A stretch of DNA of 8,592 nucleotides from Bacilli bacterium. GTDB lineage: Bacteria; Bacillota_I; Bacilli_A; RF39; UBA660. Of this stretch, positions 1 through 5,762 are shown one piece after another (within the stretch, counting starts at the first letter, position 1; each line of letters opens with the position of its first letter). The notes under the pieces are model-generated. The model searched no databases. It was given only the letters and a program-made list of their open reading frames with translations, and was not told where the DNA came from. The stretch covers positions 1 to 8,592 of the forward strand of contig CAAGHO010000029.1 of NCBI GenBank assembly GCA_900769695.1. The letters run 5' to 3'. The translations under genes and the position numbers were made by a program.

Positions 1-20
1 ACACGACGCTCTTCCGATCT
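1..20. other. Illumina TruSeq adapter remnant (assembly artefact)
   Basis: The first 20 bases are identical to the 3' end of the Illumina TruSeq read-1 adapter (ending GCTCTTCCGATCT). Genomic sequence starts at about position 21, and the short stretch 21-41 before the yneF stop should also be treated with care. The match marks this as a true contig end built from an untrimmed read, not biology. Confidence 0.97.
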
Positions 21-41
21 ACCAACCAGTGCCTCATATTT

Positions 42-251
42 TTACATATACTTTTGCATATTTTTCATCATTTGATTAATTTGTTTTTGATTTGGTTTTC
101 TTCCCATTTGCATCATCAAAACCTTAATCATTTCTTCATTAATTGGTGGATTCTTTTTTAAATATTTCTTCATTAATGTCCTTGCAACAAAGAAACCTAT
201 TACTGCACCAATTACTAATCCTATAATAATCATTAAAATGTCATGTAACAT
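42..251 (-). CDS. yneF: YneF family small membrane protein (UPF0154)
   Basis: A 69-residue protein with one N-terminal transmembrane helix (about residues 4-25, a Gly/Ile/Val-rich segment) followed by a basic stretch and a cytoplasmic tail. It carries the family signature KKNPPINEEM (about residues 32-41), then a Met-rich MMQMGRKP stretch and QINQMM. This closely matches B. subtilis YneF in length and motif order. The function of the family is unknown. The ATG at 251 is preceded by AAGGAG, spaced somewhat widely (9 nt). It follows the sirA-like gene by 44 bp, and tkt - sirA - yneF is the B. subtilis order. A possible promoter of its own overlaps the end of the upstream gene. The C-terminus is complete, with TAA at 42-44. 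Confidence 0.93.
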   Translation of the reverse strand: MLHDILMIIIGLVIGAVIGFFVARTLMKKYLKKNPPINEEMIKVLMMQMGRKPNQKQINQMMKNMQKYM

Positions 252-274
252 AAATTCACTCTCCTTATTAATTT

Positions 275-303
275 ATTTTACTAAAAATATGAGTTTTAGA
301 CAA
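275..303 (-). promoter_or_regulatory. Predicted sigma-A promoter for yneF
   Basis: Read on the minus strand, TTGTCT (303-298) and TAAAAT (280-275) are separated by exactly 17 bp. The -35 abuts the stop codon of the sirA-like gene. The expected transcript start is near 268, about 16 nt before the yneF start codon. Hexamer matches are 4/6 and 5/6, so this is plausible but unproven in such AT-rich DNA. Confidence 0.4.
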
Positions 304-721
304 GTGTTTTTAAACTATCTAAAAAGAAAAAATCTAAATAAGAAAAATCACAAGCAAAGAAATTATCATCATATAAAGATAAGTAATTAAAAAATGACGA
401 AAAACTAGATTCAGTTTCTACTTTAATAAATGCTCTTTTGATTTTCATTCTACTAACTTCATCTTTATATAAATTATTCATTATATGAACATTGTCTCTC
501 TTACTATAAGGAATTTCTTTATGTAATTTTATAAATAAGCTTCTATCTAAACTATCACTATCTATCTCATCTGTTAATTGATGAAAAATGTTTTCACCAT
601 AGGAAATATCGTCTTTTCCTAAATAATATATTTGTTTTAACAAATTATAAAGAGAGGATGGATTATCTTTATATAAATATTTGAATTCCTCTTTAATTTT
701 AAAAATATAAAAAACTCTCAT
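296..721 (-). CDS. sirA: SirA-like sporulation inhibitor of replication
   Basis: A divergent SirA (YneE) homologue of 141 residues; B. subtilis SirA is about 148. SirA binds domain I of DnaA and blocks new rounds of replication when cells commit to sporulation. Supporting features are an N-terminal aromatic strand followed by IKEEF (about residues 2-12, compare YYTYLIKEEF in B. subtilis), a charged central part, a short PYS/K-basic segment, and a C-terminal FFACDF block (compare FLAFDF). The position between tkt and yneF is the same as in B. subtilis. I chose ATG at 721 because GGTGAG (731-726) sits 4 nt upstream; an in-frame TTG at 733 would place this ribosome site inside the coding region. 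The predicted Spo0A box and promoter directly upstream fit the known regulation. Sequence similarity alone is weak, so the call rests mainly on end motifs, length and synteny. Confidence 0.82.
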   Translation of the reverse strand: MRVFYIFKIKEEFKYLYKDNPSSLYNLLKQIYYLGKDDISYGENIFHQLTDEIDSDSLDRSLFIKLHKEIPYSKRDNVHIMNNLYKDEVSRMKIKRAFIKVETESSFSSFFNYLSLYDDNFFACDFSYLDFFFLDSLKTLV

Positions 722-737
722 AAGTCTCACCAATATT

Positions 738-771
738 AGTATAGACTTAAGAAGAGTCTTTTTTTGTCGAA
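738..771 (-). promoter_or_regulatory. Candidate Spo0A-controlled promoter of sirA-like gene
   Basis: The plus strand reads TGTCGAA at 765-771, a perfect Spo0A box heptamer. On the minus strand this is TTCGACA, which contains a -35-like TCGACA (770-765). After 21 bp comes a good -10, TATACT (743-738). A long spacer with the 0A box on the -35 is known from Spo0A-activated sigma-A promoters such as B. subtilis spoIIG. The predicted transcript start is near 731, at the ribosome site. It lies between the tkt stop and the sirA-like start. Confidence 0.6.
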
Positions 772-776
772 ATATT

Positions 777-2753
777 TTATTTTAATAAATTTTCTATTTT
801 TTCTTCTAAACTTTCTATATCAAAACCATATTTTTCATAAAGTTCATCTCTACTACCAGAGTCTCCAAATGTATCTAAAGTGATTAGATATTTTTTGTTA
901 AATATTAATCTGTTCCAAGAAAGTGAACTTCCTGCTTCTATAACTATTTTTTTAATACCTACAGGAAGAATTTCTTCTTTATAAGCATCTTCTTGGTCTA
1001 GGAATCTTTTTATAGATGGCATACTTACTACTCTAACATCAATCCCCTTAGTGTTAAGTCTTTTACTAACCTCTATTGCTTGATGAACTTCTTCACCTGA
1101 AGAAATAATAATTCCATCTAATTTTCTTTGTTCATTTTTTACAATGTATGCTCCCTTTTCTACACCACTTGAACTAGTTGTTTCTAAAATTGGAAGCTTA
1201 GTTTTAGAAAGTGAAATAACACTTGGGCCAGTTTTTTTCTTCATTATAGTTTTATAAGTACCAATAACTTCATTAGCATCACACGGTCTAAATACTTCTA
1301 AATTTGGCATAGCACGAAGTGAAGTCAACTGCTCTACTGGTTGATGAGTTGCTCCATCACTACCAATACTAATAGAGTCATGGGTAAATATATAAGTAAC
1401 TGGTAAATTAAGAATAGAGGCAATTCTCATAGCTGGTCTCATATAATCAGAAAATGCTAAAAATGTTGAAGCATAACTTCTAAATCCAACTAAGCTAATT
1501 CCATTTATGATTGCAGCCATCGCATGTTCTCTTACTCCAAAGAAAATATTTTTTCCTAAATAATTTTTAGAAGAAAAATCGCCTAAATCCTTAATGTATG
1601 TTTTTGTAGATGTAAATAGATCAGCACTACCACCCATTATAAATTCATTATTACTTACGATTGAATTTAAAACTTTAGAAGATGTATCACGTAATGATTC
1701 ATAGTTTTCTTCTGGTTTTTCATAAGATAATTTCTTTAAATCAATTTCATATTCATTTTTGATTAATGGATTTAGTATATTTTTACTATCTTCATCTAAT
1801 TTATCAAATTTATCTAGAAAGTTTGAAACTAAATCGCAATTTCTTTCTTGTATCATATAACGAAAATCTTCTAAAACATCATTAGTAATATTAAATGGAA
1901 TATCTCTTAATTTTAGTTTTTCTTTAATTGAAGTAATATCATCATTTTCTAAATCTCCACCGTGAATTTTATTTGTTCCTTCATATTTAGAAAATTTACC
2001 AATTGTTGTTTTAACCTCAATTAATGTTGGAAAATCTTTCCTTTTAGCTTCTGTTATTGCCCTATCAATAGCTTCGTAATCTTCCCCATCATTAACTTTC
2101 AAATAATTCCATCCCATAGAAGTAAATCTAAGTTCAATATTTTCATTAAAAGAAGTATTTGTTTTACTATCTAGGCTTGTATCGTTTGAATCATATAAAA
2201 CAATTAAACGATTAAGTTTTAAAGTTCCTGCTAATGAACAGGCTTCATAACTTACTCCTTCTTCTAAATCACCATCACTACATAAAACATAGGTATTAAA
2301 GTTAATTAGATTCTTATATTTAGCCTCAAGTTGGGCTTCAGCAATAGCTATACCAACTGAGGTTGCAATTCCTTGACCTAAAGGACCAGTTGTCATATCA
2401 ACACCTGGAGTTTTTCCAAGTTCAGGATGGCCTGGAGTTTTTGAATTAAGATGACGATAAGATTTTAAATCCTCCATTGATAAATCAAATCCAGCCATAG
2501 ATAAACATGCATATAATAAAGCAGCACCATGTCCAGCTGACATTACAAATCTATCTCTATTAAAAAAATCAGGATGACTTGGATCAAATCTTAAGTGTTT
2601 AGCATATAAAGTATATAAAATTGGTGCAGCATCCAAAGTTATTCCAGGATGACCGCTTCCTGCTTCATGAATCATATCAATTCCTAGACCTCTTAGTTGA
2701 TTAATTATTTTTTGATCATTGATTGGCTCATCATTGTTTCTTGTTAAAATCAT
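777..2753 (-). CDS. tkt: Transketolase
   Basis: Complete 658-residue transketolase, usual bacterial length. This thiamine-diphosphate enzyme transfers two-carbon ketol units between sugar phosphates in the non-oxidative pentose phosphate pathway (cytoplasm). Visible motifs: GSGHPG (32-37), SAGHG (72-76), GPLGQG (123-128), the diphosphate/Mg-binding SDGDLEEG (159-166) with N190 in LYDSND, the catalytic glutamate E409 in FGVREHA, and the pyrimidine-domain block THDSISIGSDGATHQP (457-472). The C-terminal domain ends in a normal YGFDIESL segment. The ATG at 2753 has AGGTGA seven bases upstream. One oddity is HGGDL (264-268) where many relatives have HGAPLG. A strong extended -10 promoter lies directly upstream. 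The sirA-like gene begins 55 bp after the stop without a clear terminator, so read-through is likely. Confidence 0.98.
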   Translation of the reverse strand: MILTRNNDEPINDQKIINQLRGLGIDMIHEAGSGHPGITLDAAPILYTLYAKHLRFDPSHPDFFNRDRFVMSAGHGAALLYACLSMAGFDLSMEDLKSYRHLNSKTPGHPELGKTPGVDMTTGPLGQGIATSVGIAIAEAQLEAKYKNLINFNTYVLCSDGDLEEGVSYEACSLAGTLKLNRLIVLYDSNDTSLDSKTNTSFNENIELRFTSMGWNYLKVNDGEDYEAIDRAITEAKRKDFPTLIEVKTTIGKFSKYEGTNKIHGGDLENDDITSIKEKLKLRDIPFNITNDVLEDFRYMIQERNCDLVSNFLDKFDKLDEDSKNILNPLIKNEYEIDLKKLSYEKPEENYESLRDTSSKVLNSIVSNNEFIMGGSADLFTSTKTYIKDLGDFSSKNYLGKNIFFGVREHAMAAIINGISLVGFRSYASTFLAFSDYMRPAMRIASILNLPVTYIFTHDSISIGSDGATHQPVEQLTSLRAMPNLEVFRPCDANEVIGTYKTIMKKKTGPSVISLSKTKLPILETTSSSGVEKGAYIVKNEQRKLDGIIISSGEEVHQAIEVSKRLNTKGIDVRVVSMPSIKRFLDQEDAYKEEILPVGIKKIVIEAGSSLSWNRLIFNKKYLITLDTFGDSGSRDELYEKYGFDIESLEEKIENLLK

Positions 2754-2772
2754 TTTTTCATCACCTATTTAT

Positions 2773-2778
2773 ATTATA
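2773..2778 (-). promoter_or_regulatory. Extended -10 promoter of tkt
   Basis: The minus strand reads TGCTATAAT, a consensus -10 (TATAAT at 2778-2773) with the extended TGn element. No convincing -35 is present 17 bp upstream, as is usual for extended -10 promoters. The expected transcript start at about 2766 coincides with the first base of the AGGTGA ribosome site, giving a leader of only about 13 nt. Confidence 0.7.
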
Positions 2779-2807
2779 GCATATTTATAGAAAATAAAAC
2801 TACTATT

Positions 2808-2852
2808 TTACCAACCAGCTTTTAATCGTTTTTTTGCTTGACGACTATACAT
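2808..2852 (-). other. 14-codon reading frame upstream of tkt (possible gene remnant)
   Basis: In the divergent tkt/phosphodiesterase gap, the minus strand encodes MYSRQAKKRLKAGW followed by TAA. The Arg, Ala, Gly and Trp codons stand out from the A/T-only spacer around it. There is no ribosome site before the ATG, so it is unlikely to be expressed as it stands. It could be the 3' stub of a lost gene or chance. No family is recognised. Confidence 0.2.
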
Positions 2853-2876
2853 ATATTTTATATTTTTTAAGAAAAA

Positions 2877-2907
2877 TTGAATTTAAAAAGATCTATTATG
2901 ATAAAAT
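2877..2907 (+). promoter_or_regulatory. Predicted promoter of the phosphodiesterase gene
   Basis: TTGAAT (2877-2882) and an extended -10, TGATAAAAT (hexamer 2902-2907), are spaced by 19 bp. The expected start near 2914 falls at the AGAGGTGA ribosome site (2913-2920), so the leader would again be very short. An alternative -10, TATGAT at 2897-2902, is less well spaced. Confidence 0.45.
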
Positions 2908-2925
2908 ATATAAGAGGTGATTTTT

Positions 2926-3630
2926 ATGCGTAAAAATTTAATAATAGCTCATAGAGGTATTCATGATAATATCACTACTCCTGAAAACAGCATTTCTAGT
3001 TTCAGAAAAGCAATAGATAAAAATCTTCCAATTGAATTTGATATTCAGCTAACTAAAGATAATAAACTTGTTATTTTTCATGATGATAATTTAAAAAGAA
3101 TGACAGGAGTTGATAAGTTTATTCAAGAAATGAATTTTGATGAGGTAAGAAAGTTAAAACTATTAAATACCAATGAATCAATTCCTACTTTTAAAGAAGT
3201 ACTTGATTTAGTAAATAAAAAAGTATTACTTGATATTGAAATTAAAAATACAAATAAGAAAAAACAAGTAGTTGAGCTAGTTTTGAAAGAGTTAGAAAAT
3301 TACAAAGGAGAAGTATATTTAAAATCATTTAATCCTATAATTGTAAAACAAATCAAAAAGAAAACAGATAAATATAAATTAGGTTTATTAATAACCGATA
3401 AATATAATATAAATATAGTTGATTTTATCTTTAAAACTAATCTTCCAATCTATTATTTAAAACCAGATTTTTTAGCTATAAAAAAGACTATGTTAACCAA
3501 AAAATATTACAAACATTTTAAAGATCATTATAATATTTTTATCTGGACAATAAAAACAGAAAAAGAAATATCTAAATACAGTAAAATTTATTTAGATAAT
3601 ATATCGTATATATGTAATATTGAAAAATAA
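2926..3630 (+). CDS. Glycerophosphodiester phosphodiesterase (GDPD family)
   Basis: A 234-residue cytoplasmic TIM-barrel enzyme of the GDPD family, which hydrolyses glycerophosphodiesters such as glycerophosphoglycerol to glycerol-3-phosphate and an alcohol. Conserved residues are all visible: AHRG (H9, R10), PEN (E20, N21), the metal ligands E37 and D39 in IEFDIQLTKD, the second catalytic histidine in FHDD (H52), and DIEIK (103-107). There is no signal peptide, which argues for a cytoplasmic UgpQ-type role over the secreted GlpQ type. I start at ATG 2926 because AGAGGTGA lies 5 nt upstream; the in-frame GTG at 2917 is inside that ribosome site. It is divergent from tkt and convergent with the deacetylase gene, ending in a shared terminator. 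The C-terminal third is divergent and Lys-rich, so the exact substrate is open. Confidence 0.93.
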   Translation: MRKNLIIAHRGIHDNITTPENSISSFRKAIDKNLPIEFDIQLTKDNKLVIFHDDNLKRMTGVDKFIQEMNFDEVRKLKLLNTNESIPTFKEVLDLVNKKVLLDIEIKNTNKKKQVVELVLKELENYKGEVYLKSFNPIIVKQIKKKTDKYKLGLLITDKYNINIVDFIFKTNLPIYYLKPDFLAIKKTMLTKKYYKHFKDHYNIFIWTIKTEKEISKYSKIYLDNISYICNIEK

Positions 3631-3667
3631 AAAGAAACATTTTTTAATTTAGATGTTTCTTTTTATT
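3626..3667. terminator. Bidirectional terminator between convergent genes
   Basis: A perfect 15-bp inverted repeat (3626-3640 and 3653-3667) with a 12-nt loop. The arms are A-rich on the left and T-rich on the right, giving a U-tract on either strand. The arms overlap the stop codons of both convergent genes (plus strand ending 3630, minus strand ending 3666). Confidence 0.88.
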
Positions 3668-4418
3668 AAATATATTTTAGTCTTAAGATAAACTTCCACA
3701 TTGGCATATTATTAGTAATATTAAGTCGTGGAATTTTATATAGATCTTTTTCTAATCCCGCTCTTCTATGCTCTTTACCGGGTCCAAAAGTAAATGCTAG
3801 CTTATACCCATTATCTTTAAGTATCTGTTCTACTACTTTATCATTTTTACCATATGGATAAGCAAAATATTTAGTATTTACAATTGTATTCATTTTTTTA
3901 AAATCATCTTCTAATTGCTTTTTGTCTATACCAACTACTCCACTAACATGAAGATTATATGTATGTGATGCTACTTCTACATTAGGATATTCTGTTTTTA
4001 TTTTATTAAGAGTTTCTAGTGACATATATCCATCTTTACTAGTCTCAGCATGATATCCAACTACAAATACGACTGCTTTCATTTTATATTTTTTTAAAAG
4101 GGGAAAAGCTAAATCATAATTAGATTGATAACCATCATCAAAAGTAATCATCACGGTTTTTCTAGGAATTTTCTTCTTGTTCTTAAATATATCATACGCT
4201 TCATCTAAACTAATAGTTTTATAATTATGATTCTTTAAATATTTTAATTGCTTTTCAAACTGATCTAATTCCATCACAAACTGGTCATCACTTTTTTCTT
4301 TAGTAAATGAATGATATCCTAATACAGCAAGTTTAGGTTTACTTATCATAATTAGAAATAAAACAATTCCTATAATTATAAACGATATTCCTCTTATTAT
4401 TAAAGCTTTTTTACTCAT
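3666..4418 (-). CDS. Membrane-anchored polysaccharide deacetylase (CE4/NodB)
   Basis: A 250-residue protein with a basic N-terminus and one membrane segment (about residues 8-26, likely an uncleaved anchor), then an extracytoplasmic CE4 deacetylase domain. Members remove acetyl groups from N-acetylated sugars of peptidoglycan or exopolysaccharide. Visible motifs: LGYHSF (33-38), motif 1 TFDDGY (92-97, D94 catalytic base and D95 metal ligand), motif 2 SHTYNLH (151-157, H152 and H157 metal ligands), motif 3 YPYG (187-190), and motif 4 with R231 in PRLNI. The four-residue gap between the motif 2 histidines resembles the PgaB/IcaB branch more than the usual HxxxH type. The start at 4418 has GGTGA just upstream; in-frame GTG 4433 and ATG 4430 overlap that site. 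The substrate is unknown, and no exopolysaccharide synthase gene is adjacent. Confidence 0.93.
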   Translation of the reverse strand: MSKKALIIRGISFIIIGIVLFLIMISKPKLAVLGYHSFTKEKSDDQFVMELDQFEKQLKYLKNHNYKTISLDEAYDIFKNKKKIPRKTVMITFDDGYQSNYDLAFPLLKKYKMKAVVFVVGYHAETSKDGYMSLETLNKIKTEYPNVEVASHTYNLHVSGVVGIDKKQLEDDFKKMNTIVNTKYFAYPYGKNDKVVEQILKDNGYKLAFTFGPGKEHRRAGLEKDLYKIPRLNITNNMPMWKFILRLKYI

Positions 4419-4448
4419 AAAAATCACCATCACATAAAATTTAAGATA

Positions 4449-4454
4449 AGTATA
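4449..4454 (-). promoter_or_regulatory. Possible extended -10 for the deacetylase gene
   Basis: The minus strand reads TGATATACT, an extended -10 with TATACT at 4454-4449, about 30 nt before the start codon. TATGAT overlaps it one step upstream (4459-4454). There is no recognisable -35, because the upstream region is the hairpin at 4467-4488. Confidence 0.4.
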
Positions 4455-4466
4455 TCATACTTTTAT

Positions 4467-4488
4467 ATAAAAAGGGAGGCCTTTTTAT
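4467..4488. terminator. Hairpin with A/T arms, terminator-like
   Basis: A perfect 9-bp stem, ATAAAAAGG and CCTTTTTAT, with a 4-nt loop. It looks like a terminator in both directions. It lies between the tRNA terminator and the deacetylase promoter, so it may insulate that promoter as a backup stop for the tRNA transcript. Confidence 0.55.
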
Positions 4489-4525
4489 TTTATGCAAGGT
4501 ATCTTGACATATTCATGGTAACATA

Positions 4526-4551
4526 AAAACGACTTTCCAAAAAGTCGTTTT
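4526..4551. terminator. Terminator downstream of tRNA-Arg
   Basis: A perfect 11-bp stem, AAAACGACTTT and AAAGTCGTTTT, with loop CCAA. On the minus strand it ends in a run of T, as expected for a Rho-independent terminator of the tRNA transcript. It is symmetric enough to act in both directions. Confidence 0.85.
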
Positions 4552-4560
4552 AAATTTCTA

Positions 4561-4575
4561 CTCGAAAAGTTCGAG
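4561..4575. repeat. Short perfect hairpin between tRNA and terminator
   Basis: CTCGAA and TTCGAG form a 6-bp stem with a 3-nt loop, 13 nt beyond the tRNA CCA end. It has no T tail, so it is not a terminator. It may be a structured 3' trailer that affects tRNA processing. Confidence 0.5.
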
Positions 4576-4588
4576 TTTAACGTCAATT

Positions 4589-4665
4589 TGGTGTCCTCGG
4601 CGAGAATCGAACTCACGACCTATCGCTTAGGAGGCGATTGCTCTATCCTACTGAGCTACGAAGAC
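4589..4665 (-). tRNA. tRNA-Arg (anticodon CCU)
   Basis: A full cloverleaf of 77 nt including an encoded CCA. The acceptor stem GTCTTCG/CGAGGAC has one G-U pair, the D stem is GCTC/GAGC, and the anticodon stem ATCGC/GCGAT carries loop CTCCTAA, which gives anticodon CCT. The variable loop has 5 nt, and the T arm is GTGAG-TTCGAAT-CTCGC. The discriminator base is A. It decodes AGG, a rare arginine codon that does occur here (for example in the right-hand surface protein). It follows the HD-domain gene by about 31 bp and probably shares its transcript. Confidence 0.97.
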
Positions 4666-4673
4666 ATATATAA

Positions 4674-4692
4674 TATCAGAATTACTCTGATA
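4674..4692 (-). repeat. Hairpin between HD-domain gene and tRNA-Arg
   Basis: TATCAGA and TCTGATA form a 7-bp stem with a 5-nt loop, just after the stop codon at 4697. The tail on the minus strand is TTATATATG, so it is a weak terminator at best. It may instead mark the 5' processing boundary of the tRNA precursor. Confidence 0.45.
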
Positions 4693-4696
4693 ATAA

Positions 4697-5197
4697 TTAT
4701 TTTTGAACAAAATTAATAACAAATATTAATAAAAATGTAACTGCTGCCTTTAACTCCTTACAACTACTTTTATATTGTTCATAAATACCTGCAAAATCAT
4801 CTATTAGATCAACTATCCAACTTTCTATGTATTTTGGAGGTATAAAAGTAACAGGAAACATATGTGTTTTTATAATATCTTCTTGTAATGGAGTAAGTTT
4901 ATAATACTTTTTGGCATTTTCTAAAGCATAAATTGGGTGTTTTTGTAAGGCTTGTAATTTATTGTCATCTTTAGTTTCATCCAAAAAGAAATCATGTAAA
5001 AGAGCTGCTCTAGTTGTTTCTTTATAATTTAATCGCAAAAATTTTGATACTAAAAAAGAATAGTAAGATACCCTCATTAAATGATCATATCTAGTTATTC
5101 CATGATGAACTTTCTGTTTTGTTTTTAAAAATTCATCATTACTTAATATATCTTTAATTATATATTTAAACTCTTTATCATAAATTTCTTTAAACAT
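4697..5197 (-). CDS. HD-domain phosphohydrolase, function unknown
   Basis: A 166-residue protein with a single HD domain, the metal-dependent phosphohydrolase fold that acts on nucleotides or other phosphoesters. Metal ligands can be read in order: H39 in RYDHLMRV, the H68-D69 pair in LLHDFF, H87 in KHPIYAL, H112 in KTHMFP, and D130/D133 in VDLIDD. The C-terminus ends in a hydrophobic stretch (about residues 151-164), either the last helix of the domain or a membrane-facing tail. The start at 5197 has AGGTGAG five bases upstream and a good promoter further up. It sits upstream of tRNA-Arg and downstream of the envelope protein gene; the context does not reveal a substrate. YqeK-type tetraphosphatase activity is possible, but I do not see enough family-specific residues to claim it. 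Confidence 0.85.
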   Translation of the reverse strand: MFKEIYDKEFKYIIKDILSNDEFLKTKQKVHHGITRYDHLMRVSYYSFLVSKFLRLNYKETTRAALLHDFFLDETKDDNKLQALQKHPIYALENAKKYYKLTPLQEDIIKTHMFPVTFIPPKYIESWIVDLIDDFAGIYEQYKSSCKELKAAVTFLLIFVINFVQK

Positions 5198-5234
5198 TTT
5201 TACTCACCTATAATCTATCATATTAGACTAGTAA

Positions 5235-5263
5235 ATCATACCACAATAAAATATAAATTACAA
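5235..5263 (-). promoter_or_regulatory. Promoter of the HD-domain gene
   Basis: On the minus strand TTGTAA (5263-5258) and TATGAT (5240-5235) are 17 bp apart, with an extended TGG before the -10. The expected start near 5228 leaves a leader of about 30 nt. The stretch TTGTGGTAT just upstream of the -10 is shared with the promoter at 5788-5816. Confidence 0.65.
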
Positions 5264-5267
5264 GAAT

Positions 5268-5762
5268 TTATATTTCATTATAAGTATTAGCTTTAATTGT
5301 AGGATAAAAACAATCACTTGATGTCAAATCATCTTTATCAATCTTCATTTTTATAGAAAATTCCTTTGATTCTTTTGGATTTAATTTACCCCTATAAACA
5401 ATTCCATCAGATCCTAAATTTCTTGTTTCATGATAATCATTATTTAGTTTTATATCGTATTTTAAATAGTTGTTTGACAATAATTTACAATTATTTCTTC
5501 TTTGAGTAATATAATCATTCATTACTATAATTTGATAGTTTTGAACTTGATTTGTTTTATTATATACTTTAAATTCATACTCGCTATTTTGTAATTTTAA
5601 ATTTCCTTCTGTTTTCACTGTAACTTTTCTGTTATATTTATAAGCATTTGCTGAAAGATACATTAAATCTTCTCTTGGACCATACCAGTACCAAGTAGTT
5701 ACAGTTAAAAATACTAAAACTGATAAAATTGATTTAATTCTTTCTTTAATTTCTTTATTCAT
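5268..5762 (-). CDS. Membrane-anchored extracytoplasmic protein, TasA-like fold suspected
   Basis: A 164-residue protein of no family I recognise with confidence. It has a basic N-terminus, one hydrophobic segment with several Trp/Tyr (about residues 10-27, signal anchor), and then a beta-strand-rich exported domain. Two cysteines (C92, C151) could form a disulfide. The order EYEFKVYNKT, LKYDIKL, GIVYRGKL then FSIKMKID matches the N-terminal half of the large surface protein at the right end (EYTFTLTNKN, IRYILLK, SGTIKKG, YSLRVWID), suggesting a shared TasA/camelysin-like beta domain. The ATG at 5762 has GAGGG upstream; longer in-frame starts would run through the promoter. It follows dnaB by 46 bp but has its own promoter and a hairpin over its start site. 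Confidence 0.75.
   Translation of the reverse strand: MNKEIKERIKSILSVLVFLTVTTWYWYGPREDLMYLSANAYKYNRKVTVKTEGNLKLQNSEYEFKVYNKTNQVQNYQIIVMNDYITQRRNNCKLLSNNYLKYDIKLNNDYHETRNLGSDGIVYRGKLNPKESKEFSIKMKIDKDDLTSSDCFYPTIKANTYNEI

Noticed and set aside
21..29. ACCAACCAG shared between 21-29 and 2810-2818 as a possible repeat
   Set aside because: Only nine bases match, flanks differ, and the first copy is beside adapter sequence; chance is enough.
719..733. TTG at 733 as the start of the sirA-like gene
   Set aside because: It would overlap the GGTGAG ribosome site that serves the ATG at 721, and it adds residues not expected before the conserved aromatic strand.
743..765. Terminator-like hairpin AGACT...AGTCT followed by T's on the plus strand
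   Set aside because: No plus-strand gene ends here. On the strand that is transcribed it has no T tail. The T-run is better explained as part of the Spo0A box/promoter of the sirA-like gene.
2917..2925. GTG at 2917 as the start of the phosphodiesterase
   Set aside because: It is part of the AGAGGTGA ribosome site; ATG 2926 is correctly spaced and gives the usual N-terminus just before AHRG.
4489..4525. Tiny frame MNMSRYLA and a TTGACA hexamer between tRNA terminator and deacetylase
   Set aside because: The frame is 8 codons without a ribosome site; the TTGACA is on the plus strand without a matching -10 or gene.
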